A stretch of 64,000 nt of DNA from Stigmatella erecta (GCF_900111745.1 NZ_FOIJ01000024.1:1-64000); one strand, 5' to 3'; positions 15,796 to 25,594 are shown, counted from the stretch's first letter. Notes: generated by a model from the letters alone, not told the origin. Program-made: numbers and translations.

Positions 15796-18700
15796 ATGCT
15801 GACCATACCAGGCTACACACTCGTGGGCTCTCTGAAGACCACGGGGTCCAACCTGCTGTTCCGCGCTGTCCGGGACTCGGATGGCCTGCCCCTCATCCTG
15901 AAGATGCCCATGGCCTCCTCCGGCGCCCGCGAGGGCGAGCGGTACCGGCGGGAGTTCGAGCTGCTCCAGCGCTTGAGCGATGTGCAGGGCATCACCCGGG
16001 TCCACGCCTGTGAGCGCATCCATGACCGGCTCGGGCTGCTGCTGGAGGAGGTGCAGGGGGACCTGCTCGCGGACCTCACCGGCAAGCCCTTCGAGCCGGC
16101 CCAGGCGCTGGACATCGCCATCTCGCTGACGTCCATCCTGGCGGAGCTTCACCGGCGCGGGGTCATCCACAAGGACATCAAGCCCTCGAACATCATCATC
16201 ACGCCCTCAGGCGAGGCGCGCCTCATCGACTTCGGCATCGCCACGCTCCAGCTCGTCGAGCACGTGGACGCGGCGCCCGCCCCGCTCATCGAAGGCACGC
16301 TGGCCTACATGTCGCCCGAGCAGACCGGGCGCATGAACCGCTCGGTGGACTACCGCACGGACCTGTACTCGCTGGGCATCACCCTCTACGAGATGCTCAC
16401 GGGCACCCGGCCCTTCCACGGGCGCGACGCGCTGGAGTGGTTCCACGCCCACATGGCGGTGGCGCCCAAGCCTCCCCTGGTGCTCGTGCCCAGCCTGCCG
16501 CCGGTGCTCTCCGCCATCGTGCTCAAGCTGATGGCCAAGGTGGCCGAGGAGCGCTACCAGAGCGCCGATGGGCTGAAGGCGGACCTGGAGCGGTGCCGGG
16601 AGAACCTGCGCCGGGGCGTGGACGAGGACTTCCCCCCGGGGGTGTATGACTTCCCCACCCACTTCCAGCTTCCCCAGCGGCTCTACGGGCGCGATGCCCA
16701 CGCGGCCACGCTGCTCCAGGGCTTCGAGCGCGTGGCGCGCGGCGGACGCCCCGAGCTGCTGCTGGTGCGCGGCTACTCCGGCATCGGCAAGTCCGCGGTG
16801 GTGCACGAGCTGCACAAGCCCGTGGTGCGCCAGCGCGGCTTCTTCCTCAGCGGCAAGTTCGACCAGCTCCAGCAGGCCATCCCCTACGCCACCCTGGCGC
16901 AGGCCATCCGGGGCCTGACGCAGCACCTGCTGGCCGGCAGCGACGAGGCGCTGGCCCGGTGGCGCGAGCGCCTCCGGGAGGCCTTCGAGGGCCAGGGCCA
17001 GCTCCTGGTGGACCTGGTGCCCCAGCTGGAGCTCGTCGCCGGCAAGCAGCCGCCCGTCCAGGAGCTGCCCCCGTCCGAGGCCCAGCACCGCTTCACCCGC
17101 GTGTTCCGCAAGTTCCTGGGCCTGTTCGCCACCCCCGAGCACCCGCTCGTCCTGTTCCTGGATGACCTGCAGTGGGCCGACCTGGCCAGCCTCCAGCTCA
17201 TCCAGCACCTGCTCACCTACCCCACCTCGCCCTCGGTGCTCGTCATTGGCGCCTACCGGGACAACGAGGTGAGCCCCTCCCACCCGCTGACCCTGGCGCT
17301 GGCGCAGATGCGCGAGGCGGGCGCGCGGATGACCGACGTGCAGCTCGAGCCGCTCCAGCTCGAGCAGGTGCGGCAGCTCGTCTCGGACGCGCTGCCCGGG
17401 GCGGCCGCCACGGAAGTCGTGGAGCCGCTGGCGAAGCTCGCGCACGAGAAGACGGGCGGCAACCCGTTCTTCCTGCTGCAGTTCATGCTGACGCTCCACC
17501 AGGACGGGCTGCTGGTGCGCACCCTCAAGGGTACCTGGCGCTGGGACGCCGCGGGGGTCCAGGCGAAGGGCTACTCCGACAACGTCGTGGACTTCATGGT
17601 GGGCAAGCTGCGCCAGCTGTCCTTCGGCACCCAGCACCTGCTGCGGCTGGCCGCGTGCGTGGGCAGCACCTTCCCGCTCCAGACGCTGGGCATCATCTCC
17701 CACCGCCCGGAGGTCACCGAGGTGCAGCGGGACTTGTCCCCCGCCTTCCTGGAGGGGCTGCTCGTGCGCGTGGACACGGAGCAGTACCGGTTCCTCCACG
17801 ACCGCATCCAGCAGGCCGCCTACACGCTCATCGCCAAGCAAGAGCGCAAGAACGTCCACCTGAAAATCGGCCGCCTGATGCTGGAGAGCCTCTCGCCCGA
17901 GGAGGTTCAGGAGAAGCTCTTCGATGTCGTCGGCCAGCTCAACGCCGGCGCGGAGCTCATCACCGAGGACGCGGAGCGCCTGCGCGTGGCGCGCCTGAAC
18001 GCCGAGGCGGGCCGCAAGGCCAAGGACTCGGTGGCGCTGCGCTCGGCGGTGAACTACTTCACCGCGGCGTTCCAGCTCCTGCCCGGCGAGCCCTGGGAGG
18101 CGGACCCCGCGCTGGCGTTCCGCATCCGGCTGGAGCACGCGACGTGCGAGTTCATGAGCGGCAATGCCACCGAGGCGATCCGCCTGGTGGATGACCTGCT
18201 CCTGCACACCCGCAACCCCAAGGACACGGCGGCCGGCTACTGCCTGAAGACCGACATCCTCATCGGCATGGGCGACATCCAGAACGCGCTCACGTGCTTG
18301 CTGGAGGGCCTCGCGCTGATGGGCATGCCCATGTCCCCCCACCCCACGTGGCAGGAGGTGGAGGCGGCGCACGCGGAGGTGGAAGCGCTCATCGGGGAGC
18401 GCTCCATCGAGAGCCTCGTGGAGCTGCCGCTCATGACGGACCCCAACAAGGAAGCCGTCATGAGCCTGCTGGGCGCCATGTACGCGCCGGCCTTCGTCAC
18501 GGACACCAACCTGCTGCTCCTGCACCTGAGCCGCATGGTGGCCCTGAGCCTGCGCTACGGCAACACGGGCGCCTCGGTGAACGGCTACACGTGGTACGGG
18601 CTGGCGGTGCTGGGGCACGCCTTCAAGCAGTACCGGGAGGGCTATGCCTTCGGCGAGCTGGCGTGCGCGCTCGTCGACCGCCACGGGTTCACGGGGCTGC

Positions 18701-21078
18701 GGGGCAAGGCGCTCTACGGCATGGAGATGCTGGCCTACTGGACCCAGCCGCTCTCCAAGTCCCTGGAGTTCGTCCGGCAGGCCTTCCAGCTCACGCTCCA
18801 GGCGAGCGACAGCCAGGTGGCCGGCTACTGCTTCAACCACATCGTCATGGTCCGCTTCTTCCTGGGGCACGACCTGGCGGAGGTGTACCAGGAGTCCGTC
18901 ACCAACCTGGACTTCGCCCGCCGGGCGGAGTTCCGGGACTCCAAGGACATCGTCCACTTCACCCAGCGCCACGTGCAGCAGCTGCGCGGGCTGACGCCCT
19001 CGTTCGATTCGATGAGCGGCGATGACTTCGACGAGGCGGCCTTCGAGGCGGGGCTGACCCCGGCGCGCATGAGCACCATGCGCTGCTGGTACTGGCTCAT
19101 CAAGTCGCAGTCCTGCTTCATGCGCGGCGCGTATGCCGAGGCGCTCCAGGCGGCGAACACGAGCCTGGAGCTGAGCTGGTCCTCGATTGGCCACATCCAG
19201 CTCATGGAGATCCACCTCTTCCGCGCCCTGGCCCTGGCGGCCTGCTACGGGACGATGTCCGGGCAGGAGCAGGCGAAGGCCCTGGAGGCGCTGCGCCAGC
19301 ACCGGCAGCAGCTCGCGGACTGGGCCGTGTACAGCCCGTGGACGTTCCAGGCCCCCGAGCGGCTCGTCGCCGCGGAGCTGGCGCGCGTCACCGGCCAGCA
19401 TGACGAGGCCCTGCGCGCCTACGAGCAGGCGTACCAGGCCGCGTGCGAGCACGACTACCGCCAGAAGGCGGCCCTCGCGTGCGAGCTGGCCGCGCGCTAC
19501 TGGGACGAGCGCCAGGTGCCCACCATCGCCGAGGCCTATGCGCGCAAGGCCCGCAAGGGCTACCTGCGCTGGGGCGCCCGGGGCAAGGTCCAGCACCTGG
19601 ACACCGTCTGGCCCCACCTGGCGTCCTCCAACGGGACGGAGGACTCCTCCACGGACACCAACTCCACGCACATCGACGCGCTCGCGGTGGTGAAGGCCCA
19701 ACAGGCCATCTCCGAGGAGATCGTCCTGGAGCGGCTCACCGCCTCGCTGCTGCGCATCGCCATCGAGAACGCGGGCGCCCAGCGCGGCGCCCTGCTGCTG
19801 CCCAATGGCGACACCCTGTCGATCGCCGCCCTCTCCGGCGCCTCGCTCCCGGAGCCCGGGGCCGACAAGACCGAGGCCGCGCTGCCCTGGACCGTGGTCT
19901 CCTACGTCAAGCGCACGCGGGAGCACGTGCTCATCAACGACGCGTCCCAGACGCACCCGTACGGGGCCGACCCCTGGTTCGAGCACAACCCGGTCCGCTC
20001 CGTGCTGTGCCTGCCCCTGCTCATGCAGGAGGAGTTCCGCGGGGCGCTGTACCTGGAGAACAACCTGGCCACCAGCGCCTTCACCCCCTCGCGCATCAAG
20101 CTCCTGGGGCACCTGGCCACCCAGGCGGCCATCTCCATCGAGAACGCCCGGCTGTACGCGGAAGTCCAGCACGCCGAGGGGGCCCTGCGCCGGGCGAACG
20201 ACGAGCTGGAGAAGCGCGTGGAGGAGCGCACCCGGGAGCTGAAGCAGACCCAGGCGCGCCTGGTGGACACCGCGCGCGCGGCGGGCATGGCGGAGGTGGC
20301 CTCCAACGTGCTCCACAACGTGGGCAACATCCTCACCAGCGCCGTCATCAACCTGCAGATGATGCGCGAGACGGTGGACAGCTCACGCATGGGCCGGCTC
20401 AAGCAGGTCACCAGCCTGTTCGAGCAGCACGTGGACAACCTGGCCGCCTTCCTCACGAAGGACCCGCGGGGCACCCAGGTCCCCAGCTACCTGGCCGCCC
20501 TGGCCGACGAGCTGCTGCGCGAGCAGAACACGCTCCAGGAGGGCATGGGGGCGATGAGCAAGCACATCGAGCACATCCGGGCCATCGTCCAGGTGCAGCA
20601 GACCTATGCGCGCAGCACCCTCGTCACCGAGGAGTGTGAGTTGTCGAGCCTCGTCGAGGATGCGCTGAGCATCCAGCGCCCCGCGCTCGTGCGCCACGGC
20701 ATCACCGTCTCCCATCAGCTCGCCCCGCTGCCCAAGGTGTGGCTGGACAAGCACAAGGTGCTGCAGATCCTCATCAACCTCATCAGCAACGCCAAGAACG
20801 CCATGCACGCGCTGCCCGAGGGCCAGCGCCACCTGAACATCTCCCTCGACGCCCAGGGGAACCGGGCCTCCATCCGCGTGGTGGACACCGGCATGGGCAT
20901 CGCGCCCGAGGTGCGCGGGCGCCTGTTCACCCAGGGCTTCACCACGCGCGAGGGCGGCCACGGCCTGGGCCTGCACTCCAGCGCCCTGGCCGCGCGGATG
21001 CTGGGCGGCAAGCTCCTCCTGGAGAGCGAGGGGCCAGGCAAGGGCGCCACGGCCACCCTCGAGCTGCCCCTGGGCTGA
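15796..21078 (+). CDS. Giant hybrid Ser/Thr kinase - AAA ATPase - GAF - histidine kinase
   Basis: 1760 residues from ATG 15796. Domains in order: a Hanks-type kinase (about 5-270) with VIHKDIKPSN near residue 123 and DFGIAT near 144; an AAA-type ATPase with Walker A GYSGIGKSAVV near 326 and LVLFLDDLQWAD near 451; a long helical TPR-like region (about 700-1290); a GAF domain (about 1303-1455); a coiled coil; then a histidine kinase with phospho-acceptor His1507 in VLHNVGN and a HATPase with NLISNAKNAM, DTGMGIA and GGHGLGLHSSAL. It has no membrane segment or receiver domain. This architecture is shared with large signalling proteins of myxobacteria and cyanobacteria. The kinase catalytic loop is HKD rather than HRD, common in this group. 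Partners are unknown. Confidence 0.92.
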   Translation: MLTIPGYTLVGSLKTTGSNLLFRAVRDSDGLPLILKMPMASSGAREGERYRREFELLQRLSDVQGITRVHACERIHDRLGLLLEEVQGDLLADLTGKPFEPAQALDIAISLTSILAELHRRGVIHKDIKPSNIIITPSGEARLIDFGIATLQLVEHVDAAPAPLIEGTLAYMSPEQTGRMNRSVDYRTDLYSLGITLYEMLTGTRPFHGRDALEWFHAHMAVAPKPPLVLVPSLPPVLSAIVLKLMAKVAEERYQSADGLKADLERCRENLRRGVDEDFPPGVYDFPTHFQLPQRLYGRDAHAATLLQGFERVARGGRPELLLVRGYSGIGKSAVVHELHKPVVRQRGFFLSGKFDQLQQAIPYATLAQAIRGLTQHLLAGSDEALARWRERLREAFEGQGQLLVDLVPQLELVAGKQPPVQELPPSEAQHRFTRVFRKFLGLFATPEHPLVLFLDDLQWADLASLQLIQHLLTYPTSPSVLVIGAYRDNEVSPSHPLTLALAQMREAGARMTDVQLEPLQLEQVRQLVSDALPGAAATEVVEPLAKLAHEKTGGNPFFLLQFMLTLHQDGLLVRTLKGTWRWDAAGVQAKGYSDNVVDFMVGKLRQLSFGTQHLLRLAACVGSTFPLQTLGIISHRPEVTEVQRDLSPAFLEGLLVRVDTEQYRFLHDRIQQAAYTLIAKQERKNVHLKIGRLMLESLSPEEVQEKLFDVVGQLNAGAELITEDAERLRVARLNAEAGRKAKDSVALRSAVNYFTAAFQLLPGEPWEADPALAFRIRLEHATCEFMSGNATEAIRLVDDLLLHTRNPKDTAAGYCLKTDILIGMGDIQNALTCLLEGLALMGMPMSPHPTWQEVEAAHAEVEALIGERSIESLVELPLMTDPNKEAVMSLLGAMYAPAFVTDTNLLLLHLSRMVALSLRYGNTGASVNGYTWYGLAVLGHAFKQYREGYAFGELACALVDRHGFTGLRGKALYGMEMLAYWTQPLSKSLEFVRQAFQLTLQASDSQVAGYCFNHIVMVRFFLGHDLAEVYQESVTNLDFARRAEFRDSKDIVHFTQRHVQQLRGLTPSFDSMSGDDFDEAAFEAGLTPARMSTMRCWYWLIKSQSCFMRGAYAEALQAANTSLELSWSSIGHIQLMEIHLFRALALAACYGTMSGQEQAKALEALRQHRQQLADWAVYSPWTFQAPERLVAAELARVTGQHDEALRAYEQAYQAACEHDYRQKAALACELAARYWDERQVPTIAEAYARKARKGYLRWGARGKVQHLDTVWPHLASSNGTEDSSTDTNSTHIDALAVVKAQQAISEEIVLERLTASLLRIAIENAGAQRGALLLPNGDTLSIAALSGASLPEPGADKTEAALPWTVVSYVKRTREHVLINDASQTHPYGADPWFEHNPVRSVLCLPLLMQEEFRGALYLENNLATSAFTPSRIKLLGHLATQAAISIENARLYAEVQHAEGALRRANDELEKRVEERTRELKQTQARLVDTARAAGMAEVASNVLHNVGNILTSAVINLQMMRETVDSSRMGRLKQVTSLFEQHVDNLAAFLTKDPRGTQVPSYLAALADELLREQNTLQEGMGAMSKHIEHIRAIVQVQQTYARSTLVTEECELSSLVEDALSIQRPALVRHGITVSHQLAPLPKVWLDKHKVLQILINLISNAKNAMHALPEGQRHLNISLDAQGNRASIRVVDTGMGIAPEVRGRLFTQGFTTREGGHGLGLHSSALAARMLGGKLLLESEGPGKGATATLELPLG

Positions 21079-21172
21079 CAGGGCGGGCGCGCGCCCGCTT
21101 TACCCTCTGGCGGACGCTCTGCGATGCTCGGGGCGTTTCCAGCAAGGGGCCTCGCCCCGGAGGCATGGCACG

Positions 21173-21613
21173 ATGCGGAGGATGTGGGTGAGTGGAGGAC
21201 TGGTGCTCGCGCTGGCGGGGTGCTCGTCCATCGAGACGCGGCCCAATCCCCAGGACGAGGACCCCCTCTTCGGCTCGAACGTGCCGGTGTACCCGGCCCC
21301 CCAGGTGAACCGCTGCGCCGCGCACGCCAAGTCCTCGCTGCGCGGCCCGTGCGAGGACGCGCGCTACCTGGGCACCGCGTACACGCGCCGGCTCTCCGTG
21401 GGGGACGAGGTGTGCATCGATGGCGGCTACGGCGAGGAGGTGGGCCCCGCGTGCAAGGCCCGCGCGGCCGTCATCGACACGGGCACCAACAAGGTCAAGC
21501 TGGAGGTGCGCGGCACCAAGCCGGACTCCCGCTGGTTCAACTCGGAGATGCGCCATGCCTGGTACGAGGAAGGCGCCCTCGTGGACCTCTATCTCGCCGA
21601 GCAGGGGTATTAA
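21173..21613 (+). CDS. Small lipoprotein of unknown function
   Basis: 146 residues with leader ending LALAGCSS, a clear lipobox. The mature part has two Cys pairs in RCAAHAKSS...GPCEDAR and VCIDGGY...ACKARA, suggesting disulfides and a periplasmic or outer-membrane site. I recognise no domain. It ends 6 bp before the EcsC-like gene, so the two are likely co-transcribed. Confidence 0.7.
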   Translation: MRRMWVSGGLVLALAGCSSIETRPNPQDEDPLFGSNVPVYPAPQVNRCAAHAKSSLRGPCEDARYLGTAYTRRLSVGDEVCIDGGYGEEVGPACKARAAVIDTGTNKVKLEVRGTKPDSRWFNSEMRHAWYEEGALVDLYLAEQGY

Positions 21614-21619
21614 GCCACC

Positions 21620-22246
21620 ATGGCCTTCTACGATTCCTTCGTCGCGCAGCTCTCCGCGTTCAAGAAGCTGTCCCCCCAGGAGCTGAAGAAGCTGGCCGGC
21701 GCCCGGCTGTCGGACCTGGTGCTGCAGGAGATTTCGCGCTCCCGCGTCCGGGTGTCGGACCTGGAGAAGCGCTTCCCCTCGGCGGGCCCCAAGGAGCTGG
21801 CCCAGCACCTCATCGAGGGCAAGAAGGCCATGGCCAGCATGGCCGGCGGCATCAGCGGCGTGTTCGGCCTCATCTCCGTGCCCGCGGACATGCTCTTCAT
21901 GACGTGGCTGCAAATCATTCTCCTGGTGGACCTGGCCACGCTCTACAAGGTCAACCTCAAGAGCGACCGGGCCCGGGGCGAGCTGCTGGACCTGTTCGGC
22001 TATGCCAACGGCCTGGGCTCGCTGCGGCGCTCCAGCCCCAAGGTGCTCGGCGGGCTGGCGGCGAAGGTGCTCGCCAAGGGCGGCCTGCCCACCCTGGGCC
22101 GCGCCATGCCGCTGGTGGCCGCCCCCATCACCGCCTACCTCAACAACCAGCACATCCAGAGCGTGGGTGAGCAGGCCGTGCGCTTCTACGAGGGCTTCGA
22201 CAAGGCGCACGCCAAGGCGAAGTCCCACACCAAGAAGGCCGGCTGA
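21620..22246 (+). CDS. EcsC-like family protein
   Basis: 208 residues. Central hydrophobic stretches GGISGVFGLISVPADMLFM and TWLQIILLVDLATLY, flanked by basic helices and followed by a second Gly/Ala-rich hydrophobic segment near AMPLVAAPITAYLNN, resemble the EcsC family named for a Bacillus protein downstream of the EcsAB transporter. It is probably an integral or peripheral inner-membrane protein. The function is not established. It follows a lipoprotein gene by 6 bp. Confidence 0.65.
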   Translation: MAFYDSFVAQLSAFKKLSPQELKKLAGARLSDLVLQEISRSRVRVSDLEKRFPSAGPKELAQHLIEGKKAMASMAGGISGVFGLISVPADMLFMTWLQIILLVDLATLYKVNLKSDRARGELLDLFGYANGLGSLRRSSPKVLGGLAAKVLAKGGLPTLGRAMPLVAAPITAYLNNQHIQSVGEQAVRFYEGFDKAHAKAKSHTKKAG

Positions 22247-22333
22247 GCCCGCGGGCCCATCGCCTCCTGAACCTCCCGGCGCCTGTCTCCCCACCTGGGG
22301 ACGGCGGCCGCGTCTCTTTTCTTTAAACGCAAC

Positions 22334-22945
22334 TTGATTGCTTTTGTACTTTCATGGCACTTACTCCCGCGCGTTTCACGAGGCGTGGGCTTCGCGGTGC
22401 GCCCGCCGGATGAGCGCACCGAGCTGCCCGATGGGAACGTCTCGGCGGAGGATCTCGCGCTCGTGCGCTCGCGCGGCTACAGCTACTGGCTGGAGGGCGA
22501 AGCCGTGAAGGTGGGCACGGGCGTGTACCGCTTCTCCTTCGGCTTCCCGGTGAACGCGCGCATGGAGAACTGCATCAACGGCGTGGATGGCACCCAGGGC
22601 ATCGTCGTGCCGGAGAACTCCACCGCCGAGGCGGAGGTGACTGTCCACGCCGAGCACATGTTCTACGACCGGCTGGGCACCCACCGCGGCGTGCAACTGC
22701 GCTTCGAGCCCTTCGCCGCCACGGCGGGCGCGGACCGGGTCATCACCTCCGAGGGGCTCGCCACCCAGCAGCTCTTGGATCTCCGGGGCATGCAGGGCGA
22801 GGAGCTGCGCGACAGCGACGGCACGCCCGTCGTCTACGAGCCGGGCGCCTATGATGTCCGAACGCTCTGGGCGTTCGTCACCCAGAGCATCGTGGACCAG
22901 GCGCACCTCAACGGCGGGGGCGTGTGCACGGTGAAGCCCCTGTAG
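22334..22945 (+). CDS. Hypothetical protein, possibly 5'-truncated
   Basis: About 203 residues if read from TTG 22334; a GTG about 17 codons later is an alternative. I do not recognise the family. It has a pattern seen in myxobacterial lipoproteins: a YRFSFGF strand, a CINGVDGTQGIVV block, then VTVHAEHMFYD with His residues that could bind metal. Such relatives normally carry a signal peptide, which is absent here, and the DNA before the frame is AT-richer, so the 5' end may have been lost. It may be a pseudogene. It faces the lipase-like gene convergently with a 3-bp gap. Confidence 0.45.
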   Translation: MIAFVLSWHLLPRVSRGVGFAVRPPDERTELPDGNVSAEDLALVRSRGYSYWLEGEAVKVGTGVYRFSFGFPVNARMENCINGVDGTQGIVVPENSTAEAEVTVHAEHMFYDRLGTHRGVQLRFEPFAATAGADRVITSEGLATQQLLDLRGMQGEELRDSDGTPVVYEPGAYDVRTLWAFVTQSIVDQAHLNGGGVCTVKPL

Positions 22946-22948
22946 ACG

Positions 22949-24061
22949 TCAGTCCCGCTTGAAGGGATTCTGGTACCGGTTCGGGTCCTGAACCACCATC
23001 CCCGGCCCGTTGTAGGCCAGGTTGAAGTCCCTGCGGTGGCTCATGTACACGTCGTTGTAGTTGTGCGCCGCGATGCCGCTCTTCTCCTCGAAGGGGATGA
23101 CCACGGCCTTGCGTCCCATGGCATCCTGGCCGGGGTGGTTCTTGAAGCTCGTCGCGCCCTCCACGCCGAACATGTTGGAGACCGGATCCTTCGTGTTGAC
23201 GTAGTGCACGTAGCGGGGCCCGTCCGGGTACCGGCCCGAGGCCGCGCCGAACGTCTCCGCGGAGACCTTGTACATCAGGTCGGACTTGCCCTCCTTCTTG
23301 AGCTCATCGGACACCTGTCCGAGTGCCCGGCTGGTGATGAGTCCGCCCTGGCTGTGGGCCATCAGGTGCACGTTATGGCCCGCCTTGAGCTCGCTGAGGA
23401 CCGTGTCCCGCAGCGCGTCCACGGCGAGGTTCTTCCCCATGTTCGTCTTGTCGCCCACGCTCTGCATCAGGTCGCCGACAAAGCCATCCGTGGCGTTGTG
23501 AATGCCCACGACCTTGGAGCCCGTCGCATCGGCGGTGGCCTGGAGGGCCTGCTTCTGCTGGCTCAGGGTCGTGTTGATTCCGTTGACCTGGATGATCGTC
23601 TCGTTCGACCGGAGGCGGCCGTTCTTCGGCGTGAAGCCCTCGATGTCCTCCAGCTGGATGGGGCCCTGGTCCTTCACTCCACCCCGGTCTCCCATCTTGA
23701 TGGTCTTGTCGGCGCCAACCAGGGCGCCGTCGAACTCCGAGTCACTGACGCGCTTCTGAAGATGGGTCTCCTCGATCCCGAAGATCTTCGACAGATCCTC
23801 GATGGTCTTGGGATCCTTGAGGTCCGCCTGGGCCAGGTCCACGACCGGCGGTGCGGCCTCCACGGTCGCCCCCGGCGGAGACGTCGTCACCGTGTTGTTG
23901 GGCCCCTGCGCCGACTGCATGGCCTCGAAGACATCCTGCAAGCCCTGCGCAGGCGCGGAGACGGCGTTCGGGGGGGCTGCCTCGGCCGCCTTCTCGAGGG
24001 CAGCAGGGGGCGGCGGTGCAACGGCGACGGACGGAGGGGATTGGCGGGAGATGCTCACCAT
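22949..24061 (-). CDS. Alpha/beta hydrolase, lipase-like
   Basis: 370 residues from ATG 24061, which has GGAG nine bases upstream. An Ala/Pro-rich low-complexity N-terminus of about 100 residues precedes a hydrolase core with the nucleophile elbow LMAHSQGGLITSRAL (Ser near 245), which matches the AHSQG form of lipases and cutinase-like esterases. A VNGINTTLSQQ strand earlier and a late His in RYVHYVN or AHNYNDVY could complete the triad. There is no classical signal peptide. The Pro-rich head without a leader resembles proteins released by non-Sec routes, but that is speculation. Confidence 0.6.
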   Translation of the reverse strand: MVSISRQSPPSVAVAPPPPAALEKAAEAAPPNAVSAPAQGLQDVFEAMQSAQGPNNTVTTSPPGATVEAAPPVVDLAQADLKDPKTIEDLSKIFGIEETHLQKRVSDSEFDGALVGADKTIKMGDRGGVKDQGPIQLEDIEGFTPKNGRLRSNETIIQVNGINTTLSQQKQALQATADATGSKVVGIHNATDGFVGDLMQSVGDKTNMGKNLAVDALRDTVLSELKAGHNVHLMAHSQGGLITSRALGQVSDELKKEGKSDLMYKVSAETFGAASGRYPDGPRYVHYVNTKDPVSNMFGVEGATSFKNHPGQDAMGRKAVVIPFEEKSGIAAHNYNDVYMSHRRDFNLAYNGPGMVVQDPNRYQNPFKRD

Positions 24062-24214
24062 GACGGAAAGCTCCAGGGGTAGGACAGCGAGGACCGCTGT
24101 GTGAGGATCGACTCCCTGTGCGGCTTTCATGCCACAGAGTGCGACTTCCTCACGCTCCCTGAATTCCGGGGGTTAGCGCGGGCCCCAGGCCCACGCTCCC
24201 GGTGACTACCGTCA

Positions 24215-24841
24215 TCACTGGGCGTTTGAGTCCCAGGGGGGCAGGTGCGCGAGCAGCGCGCCCAGCTGCTCGATGCGCACGTCCCCGTCCAGCCCGAGCC
24301 CCACGAAGCGCACCCCGGCCGCGGCCGCCGCGCCCCGGTCGTAGCGCGAGTCTCCCACCATCACCGCCTCGCTGGCCGCCACGCCCAGCTTCTCCAGGGC
24401 GTACAGCACCAGGTCCGGCGCGGGCTTGGAGCGGGGCACCAGGTTCGCGCACGCGATGCACTCGAAGAGCTCGGCCAGGTGGCCCGCCCCCAGCAGCGCG
24501 GGGGCCAGCGTCGAGGCCGTGTTCGTCACCACCGCCCGCCGCAGGCCCCGCCGGCCCAGCGTCTCCAGCAGGGGCCGCGCGTCCGGGTTCACCCAGACGT
24601 GCTGCGCGTAGCGCGGGAAGTGCTCGGTGTAGAAGCGGTCCAGCGCCTCCGGCGAGCACCCCAGCCGGAAGACCTCGGTGTCCGCCTGGGTGCCCTGGCC
24701 GAAGGTGGGCGCGAACTCCTCGCGCGTCACCGGCGAGCCGCGGAAGTGCACCCCCGCGGCCGCCACCACGTGGGCCCAGGCCTCCTCGCTCTTGAGGAGC
24801 ACCCCATCCATGTCGAAGAGGACCGCCCGGAGCACGCTCAC
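24215..24841 (-). CDS. HAD-superfamily phosphatase
   Basis: 208 residues starting at GTG 24841, which overlaps the stop of the thioredoxin gene (GTGA, 24838-24841), so translation is coupled. The motifs are FDMDGVLLKSEEAW (I), VVTNTASTL (II), RSKPAPDLV (III) and VMVGDSRYDRGAA (IV), with a small helical cap as in phosphoglycolate phosphatase-like enzymes. The substrate is unknown. Linkage to thioredoxin has no obvious functional meaning. Confidence 0.8.
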   Translation of the reverse strand: MSVLRAVLFDMDGVLLKSEEAWAHVVAAAGVHFRGSPVTREEFAPTFGQGTQADTEVFRLGCSPEALDRFYTEHFPRYAQHVWVNPDARPLLETLGRRGLRRAVVTNTASTLAPALLGAGHLAELFECIACANLVPRSKPAPDLVLYALEKLGVAASEAVMVGDSRYDRGAAAAAGVRFVGLGLDGDVRIEQLGALLAHLPPWDSNAQ

Positions 24842-25221
24842 GCCTTGGGCGGCTCGGAGGAGGCCCGCTGCTCGGCCACCTGCTTGCGCACGTCGTCCAT
24901 GTCCAGGGCGCGCACCTTGGAGATGAGGTCCTCCAGGGCCGCGGCCGGCAGCGCGCCGGCCTGCTCGAACAGGAGGATGCCATCCCGGAACACCATCAGC
25001 GTGGGGATGGAGCGGATCTCGAACGCGCCGGCCAGCTCGGGCTGCGCCTCGGTGTCGATCTTCCCGAACGTCAGGTCCTTGTGATTCTCGGACACCTTCT
25101 CGTAGATGGGTCCGAAGTTGCGGCAGGGGCCACACCAGGCGGCCCACCAGTCCAGGAGGACGATTCCCTCCTTGCCCACGGTATCCTTGAAGATTTCCTT
25201 GCTGATCTCGACCGTCGCCAT
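24838..25221 (-). CDS. trxA: Thioredoxin
   Basis: 127 residues with the active site WCGPC near residue 29, the cis-Pro in SIPTLMVF, and the EIRSIPTLMVFRDGILL block of bacterial thioredoxins. It reduces disulfides in cytosolic proteins using electrons from thioredoxin reductase. The C-terminus is about 20 residues longer than E. coli TrxA, ending in a charged tail. It shares an overlapping junction with the HAD gene. Several thioredoxins are usual in myxobacteria, so this need not be the main one. Confidence 0.85.
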   Translation of the reverse strand: MATVEISKEIFKDTVGKEGIVLLDWWAAWCGPCRNFGPIYEKVSENHKDLTFGKIDTEAQPELAGAFEIRSIPTLMVFRDGILLFEQAGALPAAALEDLISKVRALDMDDVRKQVAEQRASSEPPKA

Positions 25222-25270
25222 TCTCAGGCCTCGTTCTTTCTCGGATCCGGGGCTCCGGACCTCTTGAGTG

Positions 25271-25594
25271 CTACTTCACGTCCAGCAGTTCCACCTCGAA
25301 CAGCAGGGTGGACTTCGGGGGGATGACCGGCGGGAAGCCCCGGTCCCCGTACCCCAGCTCCGGCGGGATGGTGAGCTTGCGCACGCCGCCGACCTTCATC
25401 CCCGCCACGCCCTGGTCCCAGCCCTGGATGACCTTCCCCGCCCCCAGCTGGAAGGTGAAGCCCTGGCCGCGGTCACGGCTGCTGTCGAACTTGGACCCGG
25501 TGGTCAACGTCCCCACGTAATGCACCGTGACGGATTTGCCCGCCACCGCTTCGGCGCCCGTGCCCACCTTGATGTCCTCGGTCTTCAAGCTCAT
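25271..25594 (-). CDS. FKBP-type peptidyl-prolyl isomerase
   Basis: 107 residues, the size of a single FKBP domain with no leader, so probably cytosolic. Active-site residues are visible in [52 protein letters not shown] and [10 protein letters not shown]. It catalyses cis-trans isomerisation of X-Pro bonds. It lies 49 bp upstream of the thioredoxin gene on the same strand and may share a transcript with it as a folding pair. Confidence 0.92.
   Translation of the reverse strand: MSLKTEDIKVGTGAEAVAGKSVTVHYVGTLTTGSKFDSSRDRGQGFTFQLGAGKVIQGWDQGVAGMKVGGVRKLTIPPELGYGDRGFPPVIPPKSTLLFEVELLDVK

Noticed and set aside
16207-20316. A 1369-residue open frame on the minus strand
   Set aside because: It mirrors the GC-rich codons of the giant kinase gene on the plus strand, with Arg/Gly/Ala/Leu/Val-rich, motif-free sequence. 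It is a shadow of that gene.
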